Positions 31,851-44,466 of a stretch of 64,000 bases of DNA are shown one piece after another. The notes beneath the pieces were generated by a model. That model saw only the letters and a list, made by a program, of their open reading frames with translations, made no database searches and was not told where the DNA came from. The DNA comes from Beta vulgaris subsp. vulgaris (taxonomy: Eukaryota > Streptophyta > Magnoliopsida > Caryophyllales > Amaranthaceae), in assembly GCF_026745355.1 (NCBI RefSeq), contig NC_079210.1:30459116-30523115 (forward strand). Reading direction: 5' to 3'. Position 1 is the stretch's first letter. Every line of letters begins with the position of its first letter. A program made the position numbers and the translations under genes.

Positions 31851-34800
31851 TCCTACTGGATGGAACAAAGGCAATAAGTCTGATGCTTCTGGCTGATAGT
31901 CCAGTTGATGATGTTCCAAGTTCGTCCTCTCCTTTCTTTGGACAAATTTCTCCTTCGATACTGATCACTATATGTTCAGAAGTTATGAAGGCTCTTCAAC
32001 GCACTAGTAATTCTACCAATGTAAATGCCATTGGTTCTCCTGTCACTTCATCAGCTTTTAATAGCTCTGCAGGTAATTCTTTTTCTTTCTCTTCCATGAA
32101 TGGTGGCAAATGGATAGTGGATTCTAGAGCTATGGACCATATGACCTTTGATGCTACACTTTTTTGTTCAAAAAGAACTTTACATACAATTCTTCCTGTG
32201 TGTCTTCCTGATAACACATACAAATCTGTTACAATTCTTGGTGACATTCTATTGAGTTCAGGCCTTATTCTAAGGGATGTTCTATTCATTCCTGATTTCA
32301 AGCATCATTTATTATCCGTTGGTAAGCTGTTAGAAGATAACAAGCTCGTATTGACATTCAATCAACATGAATGTACATTTCTGGACCATACTACTAGATC
32401 AGAAACTCCAACAGTTGGTCAAAAGGATAGAGGTCTCTATTACCTAGATCTTGCTCGTTAGGTTCTCACTGTTGCTATTGATGCTACGTCTTTAGTTCAC
32501 GGTTGTGCTATTAATACTCCTAGACTTACAAACACTGCTTTTGTAAAGCCTAGTAATTCTATTGCAAATAAGTGTCCTAGCATTGATGTAGATATTTTTC
32601 ATGCTCGAATGGGACATATTTCTTTGTGTAAGCTGAAACACATTGCAGGTTTTCATACCATAAATCAACTGTGTGATTGCGATACATGTCTATATGCTAA
32701 GTTTAACAAGTTACCGTTTCCAAGGAGTTCTAACAGAGCTAAGAATTGCTTTGATTTGATTCATATGGATCTCTGGGGACCTTATATGATTCATGCTTTG
32801 AATGGTGCTTCATATATCCTTACTATTATTGATGATCATAGTAGGGCAACTTGGACTTTTCTTCTGCATAATCAGATGCAAGTCTATAAAACTGATTGTG
32901 ATTTCTTTGCACATGTTCTTACTCAATTTGATAAGATCATTAAAGTTGTGAGATATAATCAAGGCACTGAATTTATTATTCAAAGTAAATGTGGTGTACT
33001 CTTTTCTTCTAAAGGCAGTATTCATCAAACCAGTGTAGTAGGGGTACCTCAACAAAATGGCTGAGTTGAGTGGAAACATAGGCATTTATTAGAAGTAGTT
33101 AGAGCTTTAAGAATTCATGCGCATTTACCTAAGAAATTTTAGGGTGATTGTGTCTTAACTGCTACTCTTCTCAATAATCGGATGCCTTCTCCTATTTTAG
33201 ATTGGAAATCTCCCTATGAGGTCCTTCTTGGTCAAGCTCCTTCATATAATGATTTGAGAATATTTGGGTGTGAATGTTTTGCTTATAATGTTGATCGCAC
33301 TAGGGACAAACTCAATCCTAGGGAAAGAAAATGTGTTTTCATTGGATATCTTTTGGCTAAAAAGGTTATAAAGTTTATGATCTAGAGCTTCATAAAACCT
33401 TTGTAAGCCATGATATCATTTTTCATGAACATAAATTTTCTTTTTCTAACCTTTCTTCTCTTCCTTCTCTTGAGAACTCACCTCCCTCTCCTATGCAATC
33501 ACCTATCCTTCCTCCTGTTTCTCAACCCATTCTTACTTCTTCTGAGTCACCTTCAAATTATGTTTCCCAAAATCCTGCTGCCTCTTCTCCAGCTTCCCCT
33601 GATTCTTCTTCTGCTAACCACTCTGACCCTGTTAATTCTTCTTCCCATCCTGAACATATATATTCTTCCTCGCCAATCTGAAGTATAGTGATTTTATTTG
33701 CTGTGTTCCTAACCTTCAAAACACTTCTTCTTTTGTCACTTTTAATCCCTCTGACGTGGCTTTCTTTTCTAATGTTATGACTTGTGCTGAACCTGCTTCT
33801 TACAAGCAAGCTAAAAATCACCATGGTTGGGTTGAAGCCATGGGAAAAGAATTAGCTGCCCTTGAGTTAAATGACACTTAGGATTTAACTGAATTGCCAA
33901 AGGGGGAGAAGGCTATAGGTTCTAAATGGGTATTCAAAACCAAATTTCATCCTGATGTCATGTGGAAAGATTGAAAGCTAGGTTGTTGGCCATTGGTTAT
34001 CAACAAGTTAAAGGAAAAGATTTCAAAGATATGTTTTCTCCTGTTACCAAGCTTCCCACTGTTAGAATCGTTATTGCTCTTGCCACTATGAAACATTGGC
34101 CTTTATGTCAAGTTGACATAAATAATGCCTTCCTCCATGGTTTTCTAAAGGAGGAGGTTTACATGGCTCCGCCGGCTGGTTATGAGAAGGCCAAAATGGT
34201 CAAGTTTGTCGCCTTAAAAGGTCTCTTTATGGCCTTAAACAGGCTTCACGGCAGTGGAATAAAGTATTATGCAAATTCTTACAGAGTATTGGCTTTGTTC
34301 AGTCTTTTCATGATTATTCTCTTTTCACAAGAGAACTTGAGAATGAGTTTCTTGTGATCTTGGTATACGTTGATGACATGTTTCTTACCGACACTAGTCA
34401 ATCTCAAATTGATGTTGTCAAATCTCAACTTGATGCTGCTTTTACGATCAAAGACCTCGGTAATCTCAAGTATTTCTTGGGAATTGAAGTTCACAGAAGC
34501 TCTTGTGGTACCCTGCTCACTCAGCAAAAGTATATCAAGGATATTATTGCTGATTCAGGTCTTAACCATTGTAAAGGAGCTGCTTCTCCTCTGCCCACTG
34601 GGTTGAAACTTTCTATAGATGAAGGTGACATTTTACCATATCCTGAAACTTATAGACGGCTGGTTGGTAGGCTGCTCTACGTTAATATTACCAGGCCTGA
34701 TCTTTCTTACCGTGTTCAGCTCCTCAGCCAGTTTCTGAGTTGTCCCAGGCAGCCTCATTTGCTTGCAGTTCTTCATGTGGTGAAGTATTTGAAATTCACT

Positions 34801-35307
34801 TCTAGTCTTGGTTTGTTTTATTCCTCTGATTCTCCTTTCAGTATTTCAGCATTTAGTGATGCAGATCGGAGTTCTTGTCCATTTAGCAGCCAATCGCTCA
34901 GTGCTTATTGTGTCTTTTTTGGTTCCAATCTCATTTCTTGGAAAACAAAAAAGCAAAAAACAGTGAGTAAATCCTCGACTGAAGCTGAATATATGAGTAT
35001 GTCTTCTACCACTAGTGAACTTGTGTTGATTATTGTTTTATTGTAGGATTTAAAACTGACTCTTCCTCTTCCTATCACCATGTTTTGTGACAACAAGACT
35101 GCCCAACATATTGCTCATAATCCCAAATTTCATGAGCGGACAAAATACTTAAAAAGGGATCATCATTACATCAGGGAACATATTGATTTAGGCTTTATTG
35201 CAACTTCACATGTATCTAGTCATCACCAGCTTGCCGATCTTCTTACAAAGGCTTTGCCTATCTCGAGACATCAGTTCTTATCTTCCAAGCTTGGTCTTCC
35301 AGCTTGA
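31844..35307 (+). pseudogene. Copia pol (protease, integrase, RT, RNase H)
   Basis: Protease: 32100-32160 reads WIVDSRAMDHM, so the catalytic DSGA motif has lost its Gly. Integrase: GAG-pre-integrase with HARMGH-like start (about 32600), CDTCLYAK, DLIHMDLWGP, IIDDHSRATW; the second acidic residue (usually SDNGTEF) reads YNQGTEF, and a stop follows PQQNG. The integrase tail lies at 33182-33385. RT: 33830-34357 in broken frames (WVEAMGKEL, AIGSKWVFK, INNAFLHGFLKEEVYM), then 34354-35046 with an intact YVDDM active site, LGIEVHRS and the start of RNase H (SDADR, SKSSTEAEY). RNase H ends at 35080-35307 (CDNKTAQHIAHNPKFHERTK). Several stops and shifts leave this copy dead. Confidence 0.9.
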
Positions 35308-35317
35308 AGGGGGAATA

Positions 35318-35592
35318 TGAAGATTCTTAACTTATTGTCATGGGTTTCCTTTTATGGCAACTGTCAAGTTTGTTAGGACAACTGTCAAGTTTGTTAGGAC
35401 AACTGTCAAGTTTGTTAGAATACAACTCATCTTTCTTTCTTAGCTTGTATATAAGTAGATTAGATTGTAAAGTCTACTTGATTTTTCGGATCTTCTATAA
35501 TGAGCTACTGCTTTCTTCAGAGCTTTAATTTTTCTCTCTCCTAGTTTCTCTTTTTTCTATTTTCTCTTGTTGAAGATCTGCTAATATCTTCA
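35318..35592 (+). repeat. 3' LTR of the Copia element
   Basis: 275 bp with TGAAGAT...ATCTTCA termini. A 21-bp unit (GGACAACTGTCAAGTTTGTTA) is present three times in tandem at about 35358-35420, one more than in the left LTR. A small Leu/Ser-rich open frame here is a by-product of this array. Confidence 0.9.
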
Positions 35593-35599
35593 AAGCTCA

Positions 35600-36530
35600 A
35601 TGTTATATTGACTTGGGGCTTTTTTAAGCCATACAAACTTCTTTTGAGCATGCATACGCGATCATTAGAGGCATTCGTAGCCTTTTGGAGGTATCAAATA
35701 TGATTTTTCGACTAGATATATATCCATGAAGAAAGGCATTATTTTTGATATTTAGATGTTGAAGTTGCCAGTTTTGGGTAGTTGTCAGAGCAATGAGGGT
35801 CCTAATTGAAGTGGACTTAGCAACAAGTGAAAAGGTGTGCTTGTAATCCTTAGATTCCACCTATTTATCAACCATAGCTACTAATCTGTCTTCTAGCCTT
35901 TTATGCTTCCACCGGGCTTAAACTTGATCTTGTACACCCACTTGCTATCAATTGCTCTATTTCCTGCTGATAACGTTGTCATTTCCTATGTTCCACTCTT
36001 GTTAGGTGCATCGAACTCCTCCTGCATAGCTCTTACCCAACCTTCATCTCTTGTTGCTTCAGTGTAATGCAAAGGTTCTCTCACTCTTAAGACAATTTTA
36101 AGAGAACATAGGTAGTATTCTGTAAATAGGCGGCTTGCTTTTAGATCCTTAATTATGGCCCAGTTTGCATCTACATTCATTTCATTACTGCTTCTTGATC
36201 TTCAATTGTCATGAACAAAGTTTTGTACATTGCTTGCATTTTTCTATCTCTAGAAGATCTTCTTATCATTGGTGCATCTTGTTGAACTGAATCATGCCTT
36301 GGCTCTTCTTCTATAGTTAGTTCATTCAACTTTTCATCTGCAATGTCTGTTTGCAATTCCCGTTGCATGTTTTCTTTATGTAATATCTGAGTTAGTTCAT
36401 CATATTGCATATATGTAGAAACAAAACTGTGTCTATCCATGTAGATAGTATAAGTGATAAAACATAACATCATCTTAATTGGTCTGATCAAAAGGAAGAG
36501 CAATCGAACGCGCTAAGCCCAAAAGCATTT
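35600..36530 (-). pseudogene. Second Copia fragment (spacer to RT start)
   Basis: On the minus strand, in order: 36177-36503 (RRSSRDRK and the acidic linker between integrase and RT), 35986-36180 (EPLHYTEATRDEGWVRAMQEEFDA, the start of the RT domain) and 35624-35860 (DYKHTFSLVAKSTSIRTLIAL, LNIKNNAFLHGYI, in which the usual DINNAFLHG has an extra residue). The rest of RT is absent. It lies head-on against the 30459-35592 element, so these are two independent insertions. Confidence 0.82.
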
Positions 36531-36608
36531 CGAAAATATAAAGTCTACCCAAGCCCAAATTCAAAGGCCCAATTGATATTCCTGATAATTAATTGTATTT
36601 TTTAATAA

Positions 36609-36886
36609 GGCAAAAGCTAAGGGACGCTCCAGGGGCGCTAGATAAGAAATATATTGTTTTACTTAATTACTCATATTTATATAAAATAATATAATAATGT
36701 ATAATTCCAATGCAATGCATTTAAATGTTTTGCATTGAAATTAAATGTTTTTTTCTTTCCTTTTGAAAAATATTAAATGCTTTGCATTGAAATTATATAT
36801 TATTCTATTGTTTTGTATAAATATGAGTAATTAAGTAGAACAATATATTTCTTATATAGCGCCCGTGGCGTTTGTTAGCAAGATCC
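36609..36886. mobile_element. 278-bp palindromic MULE-type MITE
   Basis: TTTTAATAA flanks it (36600-36608, 36887-36895). The two halves are near-complete inverse copies, including GATAAGAAATATATTGTT and ACTTAATTACTCATATTTAT, so the single strand would fold into one long hairpin. There is no coding capacity. Confidence 0.88.
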
Positions 36887-36895
36887 TTTTAATAA

Positions 36896-39330
36896 TTTAT
36901 TATTAATTATTCTTGATAATTAATTTTTAAAGGATATTTAGAAAATCAGATTTTTATTCCTAAAGATAGGTGATTTCGGATTTCAAAGGATAAATTTTAC
37001 CAAAAGATAAAAAAGAATCTTAAAACAATAAAAAAAAGGAACAGATTGTCAATGCATGAGACGCACAGGCTATGTGCTTGGCTCACAGACTGTTCATGTG
37101 GCACACATGATGTGCGTATGGTGCACAATTTCTCCTTATCTTTTCACGATTTTTTTTTTTGTTTCCCTTGCTTATAACTAGCTCGTTTCTTCGAACGACT
37201 TCTTCCAATGATTGCCTACAACTTCTATACATACTTAGCTATATTCAAACACATTAAAACACTAAAAGTCACATTCAAACAAATTCATACCTTGGAATTT
37301 CCTATTTCAAGCTTCAAGATTGGTCATCTAACAAAACGTAATACAAGACCCAGACAACAAGGTATGATTTTTGATTGTCAATTCTAATTCCATTCCTTTT
37401 TAACTAACAATTTACTTCTCATAATGTAGGTCTTGAAAGAACTAACGCTATATTGTATATTATATTTATTTCTTTCATATTATATTATAGTTATTCATAT
37501 GCATGTTGTTTGATTTAATGCTTCTTTATCACCTCACTTGCTTATTTTTGTTAATTAGAGACCTAGATGAGTGTTCAAATGCTAAATTTAGATTAATTGG
37601 ACGATTGGATTAGGTTCCCAGTAATTTGATCACATAATAACATGTGGAAAAAAAAAGTCTTTTATTTGTTTGTTTAATGAACCGACATAGATTAATTATT
37701 AGATTGCGTTAACATATTATTTGGTTATTTAATTGCATATTGACATGACTCAACCGTACGTAGAGGCGGGCAATGGGCAGATTTGATTCTTGATCTTATT
37801 CGTACCATCACACCTGAACTCAATTTTTGGTTCATTGACCATTTATGGAGTCATGACGGGGAAATCTACATTGGATAAGTCTCTAATTTGTCCCTACAAT
37901 TTTCCAATATCCAATTAGGTTTATGATTGTTCCTTATGAGAATTGTTGACGACTTATTCTATTTCAAAATATTTTTCAATAAAACCTTTACTATGAGGTA
38001 GTCAGATACTGGCTCATACGACGTAGGCAATAAAAACACGCCTACAATTTGGCGACTTCACTAATGGAAGATTTTAAAATTTATTATTTAAATGAGTGGG
38101 TGAAACTCAAAAAATGCATTTCGTTTTTTTATTTATACTTTTAAATAAATTACAATTTTGTATGTGCATGACTATTTATCTAGGCCACTATAAGAACACA
38201 CATCCCTGCCTCATTAGCGCATGTCCTATGCGTGAATCCACCCTCGACGGCTTTGCACTTTGTCCTTCCAAAAAGTTTGTTAAGCGATAGTGCTGGATCT
38301 TAGTCATAAGCAAACCTACCCAACTATGACATTGTTCTCTTGTATCAACTTGAGATTGGAGAATGTCTTACACGTGACCACCTTTTGAAAGCAAAGGTAC
38401 AAAGCGTGGGGGATCAATCTCTTAGTCATAAACCCTTTCAAGCCTTAATCTAAACCTGACAATAGTTTCAAACATAGATCTTGACTCTATGGTGTGAATT
38501 GCGTAATATGTCTTGCCTATGTGACATTACTGATTGCTTGTTTTCTATGTACAACATGCTCTCTCCCTACATTCCTATCAAATTAGGCTAGAAAACATCG
38601 AAAAATGGCAAATAAACCATCAAACCTTGAAAAACGCATCGCAGACATTATGTGTCAAACACAGGAAGCTTGTGTGGCTCGCAAGATGATTAGCTGGCAC
38701 GCAAGTGTGTTGCATGTGGCGCAAGAATCTTGCATGGCACAGAATCTTCTTGCGTGTGGCGCAAGCTTCACGCTTGTCCGGAGTTTAATTTCGTCAGTTT
38801 ATTTGTTGGGTTTCGATCTATCTTTGCATCATCACTCATGCACTTTTAGGTCATCTTTTCTGAAACAATGTTCACCTATTTTAAAGGTAATAATTGATAT
38901 TTTAATATATTTCACCTGAAAATAAGTCTATACAAAAAAACGTGCATCTATAAAAGTGATCATGCTAGGTAACTAGTCTTCATGCATGTCTGCCTCATCC
39001 CATATTATCCTTCCTAATCCAACAAATCTCTCCCTACACATCAATCCTATCATATTCCATCCCTTTTAAGAAAACATATCTTTTTCAAAATCAATCCTAC
39101 ACTGTCAGTCTGTCCTCCTTTATTCTATCTTTTTAAAAAATATGTATTAATCATCATCATATCACCTATTAAAAAAGTCGTTTTCAAAATTAATCCATCA
39201 TCTTTTCCAATAAACGAGTAAAAAAAAAAATCAAAGGGTCCCTTTCCAAAATGAATTTTGAAATTTCTAAACGCAGTCAAAACTTATTCATTCAATCCAA
39301 TCAATCCAACCCCAATCCACTTGCATTCAC
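36896..39330 (-). repeat. Diverged dispersed repeat, inverse copy of 58740-60600
   Basis: Reverse-complement similarity links 37820-38080 with 59365-59620 (TTGGATAAGT with GTCCCTA, GCGACTTC, AAAACACGCC) and 38190-38560 with 59040-59330 (AGTCATAAACCC-like). Both copies contain stretches of GCGCA/TGGC/CACGC-type words. There are no conserved frames. It is probably the non-coding or LTR part of a large retrotransposon. Confidence 0.5.
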
Positions 39331-40622
39331 TACTACAAATTTGGGCAAAAATAACATAACTATAATAACGGGTAAATTAACAAGTGTTATCTTTTCTATA
39401 AGTTAACACTTTATCAGAAGAGTTGTTATCTTAAATTGGGAAATGGTGCATACATAAAATAGACTTAACAATTCATAATTTATGTGTTATCTTTACTTCT
39501 TATGATAAACTTTACTTTCTTCCACTTAACTGTAATATTGCATAACTGTTATATTTGCTATTATATTATTTGAAAAAAATTAAAATACATTTTTAAGTTT
39601 TTATTTTCCCGTAATTTTAATTTTCTTTTCAGTTAACGTATATCATTGCTAACAATCAGTTTATTTTATTTTATTTTTCATTTTTTATAGGAACTTTTAA
39701 ACATTTTTACGGTTTCTTATTCAGATCTAAGTTCTCCTAATGTCTTCCAATCAGTACTCTTCAAAGCCCCCACAGACACCTTCAACTGCCATTTCGTTCA
39801 TTAGGGGAAACCCTCCATTTCTTGCCTCCTTTATTCGTGACCGTGGAAATCGGCAGATCGCGTCGTTCAATCTGCCAGTCATTGCACCATTGTCCTCCTT
39901 CCGCTGGTGCTGCTGTCGTTGCTAGGTTGTCCTCCTTCCGCTGGTGTTGCACCGTTCAATCGCGTCGTTCAATCCCAGGCATTGCGTCGTTCAATCTGAC
40001 GGTGGTGCTGTTTGTTGTTGTGATGTTCGCTGTTTGTGTTGTTCTCTGTTGTTGTCTATCATGCTGCCTTCCTTCTGTCCCATGCTCACATTTCTCTCAC
40101 TCTCTAGTCCTCTCATTGATTCCGGCAATCTATCAAAGATAATATACCTCCTTTTTTCTCCTTTCTTCATCTGTTTTTTCGAAATTTAACTCCATAAGAA
40201 CAGAGCCTTAGTCTGTCAGTTTGTACATACTCGCATTTTATGAACCTAGTGATTGGGAACTTTTGCAACTCTCTTATATGTCATGTATACTAGGATGGTT
40301 CCCTTGTAAGCAGCTAATTGACAGTGCTCAGCAGTAGTATTAGTTGTTCATTGCTTTCCTTGCTCTAGTTTGTGTAGTATGGCGTGGTTTATACTATAAG
40401 ATTCTCACATCCATGTCTAACATAATGGTTTTAGCAATCTGTGAGTCCCAATGTGCAATCTAAAGATGAAGTGAATGGACTATTGGTTGTTTGATAGTGT
40501 TTTAAACAATGTGAATTTTTGCTGTAATTCTAAAATGCTGCGATGTACTAAAATCAAGCTCCAGGTATCTAGAATTATCCCTCACCTGACTGACTGACTA
40601 ACATTTTTGTACCTCGTTGCAG
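39331..40622. other. Unassigned interval with a short C/T-rich frame
   Basis: 39740-39925 and 39822-40142 hold overlapping frames with repeated TGTCCTCCTTCCGCTGGTG and CGTCGTTCAAT words. They could be the 5' end of a decayed gene; no family was recognised. CACTAC-like sequence at 39335 is not supported by a matching right end. Confidence 0.3.
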
Positions 40623-40907
40623 AAAATGTGTTTAATCTCTGTGATTTCCCTGACCTAGCTGGAATGAAGTACAGGCAACTGAGACATGGTCTACAAGAGA
40701 TAATTGTCTATTAGACGAAACGTAATTGGCAATTTGCTAGTACCTGGTCAACGATTTCGCTGACATCTTTTCCACTGTTGTGATTGTTAGTTTACTTCTT
40801 ACAAATTTATCTTTCAGGTGGTTGTTTGTGGTCTTTACCGAAGTGGAAGAGTAATCTTCCATTCAAATGATGAAGAGGTATTGAAAGAAACTGACAAACT
40901 AAGTTAG
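40623..40907 (+). pseudogene. POLLUX/CASTOR-like ion channel fragment (two exons)
   Basis: Exon 1 (40623-40699), after a TTGCAG acceptor, reads [20 protein letters not shown] and HGLQE. The next bases are AT instead of a GT donor. Exon 2 begins at 40818 after CTTTCAG and reads [20 protein letters not shown] then VLKETDKLS and a stop. Joined in phase these resemble the C-terminal RCK-like region of plant POLLUX/CASTOR-type and POLLUX-like channels (GLYRxGKIxFHPND, LxxTDKLLFI), judged from remembered motifs. The lost donor, the stop after TDKL and the absence of other exons indicate a decayed fragment. The retained intron means it was copied as DNA. Confidence 0.65.
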
Positions 40908-42068
40908 TATTAAATACTTTATATAGTTGCTTTATATTGATACGGGAATCCACTGTAGATCTAGCCCTTGATTGTCAATGCTCACAATGATCTTCAACAT
41001 TTTTGGTCAAAGGAGCTGCAAAAAGCATGTAAGAAATGGCCATGAAATGAGAATAAAAAATATATGAAGTCATGAACTGATATTGTTTAGGTGTAGCTAG
41101 CCAATAATTTAACAGAAGATTAACAAAAGAGACTTGATATATTTGTGTTTTTCATATGAGTTACAACTAAGGTGTTGCAAACTTGCATCTAATACAAAAC
41201 GGACGAAATAACTATGTAACTTTGTGCTGCAATTAACTTGGTAGTTGGTCTTTAAGAAGATTGTCTAACCTTTATGTCTGGGCTATAGGGGTAACTTGAA
41301 AAGTAGTGTAAACAAAAAGTGATCCTTTGAGAAATATAGTGAGGCGGACTCATTAAAGTTTGCCTTAACTTGAAGAAACTGGCAATTACTAGTTTATTTC
41401 ATGATCTTCCACTCTGCATGGAATCGATGGAATTTTTTTGCATAGTGCCCTCGCCAACCGCTTGCTACTTTAGACTGTGTATATTATGTGCGTCGCTACA
41501 TGCTTGAGACGGTATAGTTGAGACGACTAGTTATTCCAGATAAAGTACTTGAACATTATTAGTTATAATTTAGCTTTTTTAATTTCTATATGATTACGAA
41601 TTTTTCAGACTGTAGATTTGTATCTATATTATATTAGAGATATGAAGAGTATTACTTTACATCTGAATTATCTTGCTACAACTATGATAAAAAGAGTTCT
41701 GAAAATTAAGCATTGTTTGAATTAAATCTAGCTAATGTACCAAGAAAGAGGATGTTAGACTTTAAGTCAGGCCATTGAAGCCATGAACAAGAGCTTTCTC
41801 GAGGTATTGAGTCAGTGTTTTTTCTCAAGTCTCTTATGGTCGTATGATCTAAAACAATTGTGTGCACCAATTAGGACTCATCGTGCTTGCATACTTTTAT
41901 TTTAGTCTCAATAGTTAATAACTACTCCCACTTCAAACTTCGGGGAAAAATAAACATTCATCTTTTTGTTTGTTTCCTTTTAATTTGTACCCAATTAATT
42001 ATAAATTTTAATTACTTTTTCCAATTTTTTATATATGAATACTTATTTTGTAATTACCTTTATTGTAG
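40908..42068. other. Unassigned AT-rich interval
   Basis: It may contain further decayed introns of the fragment to its left; nothing was recognised. Confidence 0.3.
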
Positions 42069-42194
42069 TACTATCAAGGCATTGGTCCAGCCTATTCGTA
42101 GGAGAAAATTGAGGAATTCAGGAAGTTGTGGATTACATATTTCAGAGATCAACACGAAGCACAAATGATGAATGAGTTCGAACTTTCCGCCTAA
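42069..42194 (+). pseudogene. Coding-like terminal exon, unidentified
   Basis: After a TATTGTAG acceptor the frame reads YYQGIGPAYS, a TAG stop, then EKIEEFRKLWITYF and RDQHEAQMMNEFELSA before TAA. The charged helical pattern and codon use look like a real C-terminus with one nonsense change, but I do not recognise the family. It may belong to the same captured locus as 40623-40907. Confidence 0.4.
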
Positions 42195-43958
42195 CCTTAA
42201 TCCACTTTTGGACATACATTATATTTTTGGATTTGAATATTGATATCATGTGGATGTGGCTATATGCTAGATTTGATCTTGTTTATGATTTAGATTAATA
42301 TAGATATGTATATATAGTAGTTTTTTTTTAGAAGTTTAGAATTATGAATATTAGTTGAATTATTTTGTGATATAATGAATTTTTGAAGTTTGGAATAAGA
42401 TATTCAATTTATTGGTTGTAAGATCTTATGGGTTGAGTATTAATTATACAACAGATACAGGTATTGTACTGTTCTGTAAATAAAAGAAATTGTATTGTAA
42501 GACATTGTTGTGCTGCGTGCCGCAAAACCTACCATTAATTATAATAATTTGTACTCGAAATTTCTGCTCACCCCTAAGTATAATTCTTGCTTAACCATTA
42601 ATTATAATAATTTGTGTTACATAGTGCTAGACTCGTAAATATATATTGCTATTTCCACAATAGGTTCTTCAATTAGAGACTTGTGCAACAATGTCTTGAT
42701 CAAAATATCCTGAGCCACGAACCTGCAAAAAGGGACCCAACCTGGAGGTTTGGGTGGTATTTTCCCCTCAGAAACTTAAGTCAGGCATTAGGAGTAGAAA
42801 AGGAAATTTTTAAAGAGAGAAAGTAGAGAGAGAATTATAACAGAGTAACAGTACACCGCTCTAAAAAAGTACCTTTCTCCTTATTTCAAGGACATTTATA
42901 GTGCTTGAGATAATTGTTGTACCATGAGGTCACCCTAATTTGGGAGCGCCTGATTGGCTAAGCAATGAATACATAACACGTGCTAAGCATTTATTGGATA
43001 GCACACATCATTCAACTTTATGCATGCGCCTTTTTGGGACTCTGAGCGTAAGTACCAACCAGGCCAGAAAAGTGGGTTAGTACTTCTCCAAATTGGAATT
43101 TGTACTTGAGCTATCCTCCTTTTGGCCTTGTACTTTCTTCAATAAGCAAGGGACACATGGACGACCCAGATGAATCCACGTGTCCTGCTTAAAGCCGCCA
43201 ATCGTTAGGCTACAACACTTTGAGTTCTCTTTGTAATTATATTGATAGTTTCTTTATTGAACACAATTGAAAATGCAAATTAGCAATCTTGTTAGCAACT
43301 TCTAAGTAGTAGTTAGTTCATTAAGAAGGGATTTGTTGTTATTTTATTAATTTCTTATGAAGTGAGTAAGAAGTAAGTAAGAACTAGACAATTACATATA
43401 AATTTTGTTAATACTACCACATTTATAAAGGGGATTGCAATTTATGTATCTACAAAATATTTCTAGATAAATTAGTAAAGTATGATAGTTGTTGATGTTA
43501 ACTAAAATAGTAAAATATGCTAATATAGGAGTTTAAATCGCAAGGATAAATACAAGTTGTTAAGTACGTTAAACAAGTTTTCATGTATGGTTTAAGTAAT
43601 CTTTATTAGTACTTGAAGCTAGACAACTTAAGTATCAAGCAGATTAATATAGTAATGAAGTAATGTTCTTGGTTTTATTTCCGCAATTGTGGAAAAGTGT
43701 CATGCCTAATATAAAATAAGAATACCAATTATGAGTTTTTAGTCTTTCAAAGTCTTTATTATCAAATAAGTAGATTAATTTGTTAAGCATTTGACAACCT
43801 CTTAATCATTACTAGAATGACTAAATATAATTCTAAGAGCTTATTAATTGGTTTTGTTTAATTTGGTTAAGAGTTGTCCAGTTGTTTTATGAGCAAGGAC
43901 TAATTAATATTTCTTAATAATATAGAGATTGTTGGAGGTAGTGTAATTAATTGTGGAT
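42195..43958. other. Unassigned interval
   Basis: AT-rich, without a recognised gene or complete element. Confidence 0.35.
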
Positions 43959-43960
43959 TA

Positions 43961-44222
43961 CTCTCTCTGTTTTATTTTAATTTACACACTTTGACATTTT
44001 AAACTATTCACAAATTTCACTTTGACTATCATTTGTACGTGATTTATACGCGGATAAATATATAGTCATGTGGGATCTTGTTCGATTCATTATAACATAT
44101 ATTTATTAATATGTACTTTTTATAATTTTTACAAACACAAAACTAAAAATATATGTCCTCAAAGTTTTACATTGACATGCATGAAAATTGTAAGTGTGTA
44201 GATTAAAATGAAATGGATGGAG
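43961..44222. mobile_element. Stowaway MITE, 262 bp
   Basis: TA flanks both ends (43959-43960, 44223-44224). The ends are CTCTCTCTGTTTTATTTTAA and, from the right, CTCCATCCATTTCATTTTAA, continuing into TYTACACACTT on both sides. Confidence 0.85.
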
Positions 44223-44466
44223 TAAATTATTAGGAATGTGTTCAATAAATAACTTCAGTTGAATAACTATAGATGGAGTAATAAACTAAGTCTGATTATT
44301 TGATTAGTCTTCACTAAACTAAGATAAAGAAGTCTTACTTATATAATTGAGTGGTTTCTCATTATAAATGAGGTACACTAGTTATGTGTGATTATGATTA
44401 TGGTTTATTGATAAATTATTATTGCTTTAGTCTATTGGAATTCAACTAATCGATAACAAAAATCAT

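Larger units (their letters stand above)
30459..35592 (+). mobile_element. Copia retrotransposon, 5' LTR truncated
   Basis: The left LTR (30459-30678) lacks its first ~55 bp; the right LTR (35318-35592) is complete with TGAAGAT...ATCTTCA ends. A primer-binding site (TGGTATCTGAGC, 30679) follows the left LTR and a purine tract (TTGAAGGGGGAA) precedes the right LTR. The order gag, protease, integrase, RT, RNase H is that of Ty1/Copia. The flanks differ, and no target duplication survives on the left. Confidence 0.92.

Noticed and set aside
39331..39400. CACTA-type transposon end
   Set aside because: CACTACTACAAATTT resembles such an end, but no matching inverted right end or 3-bp duplication was found.
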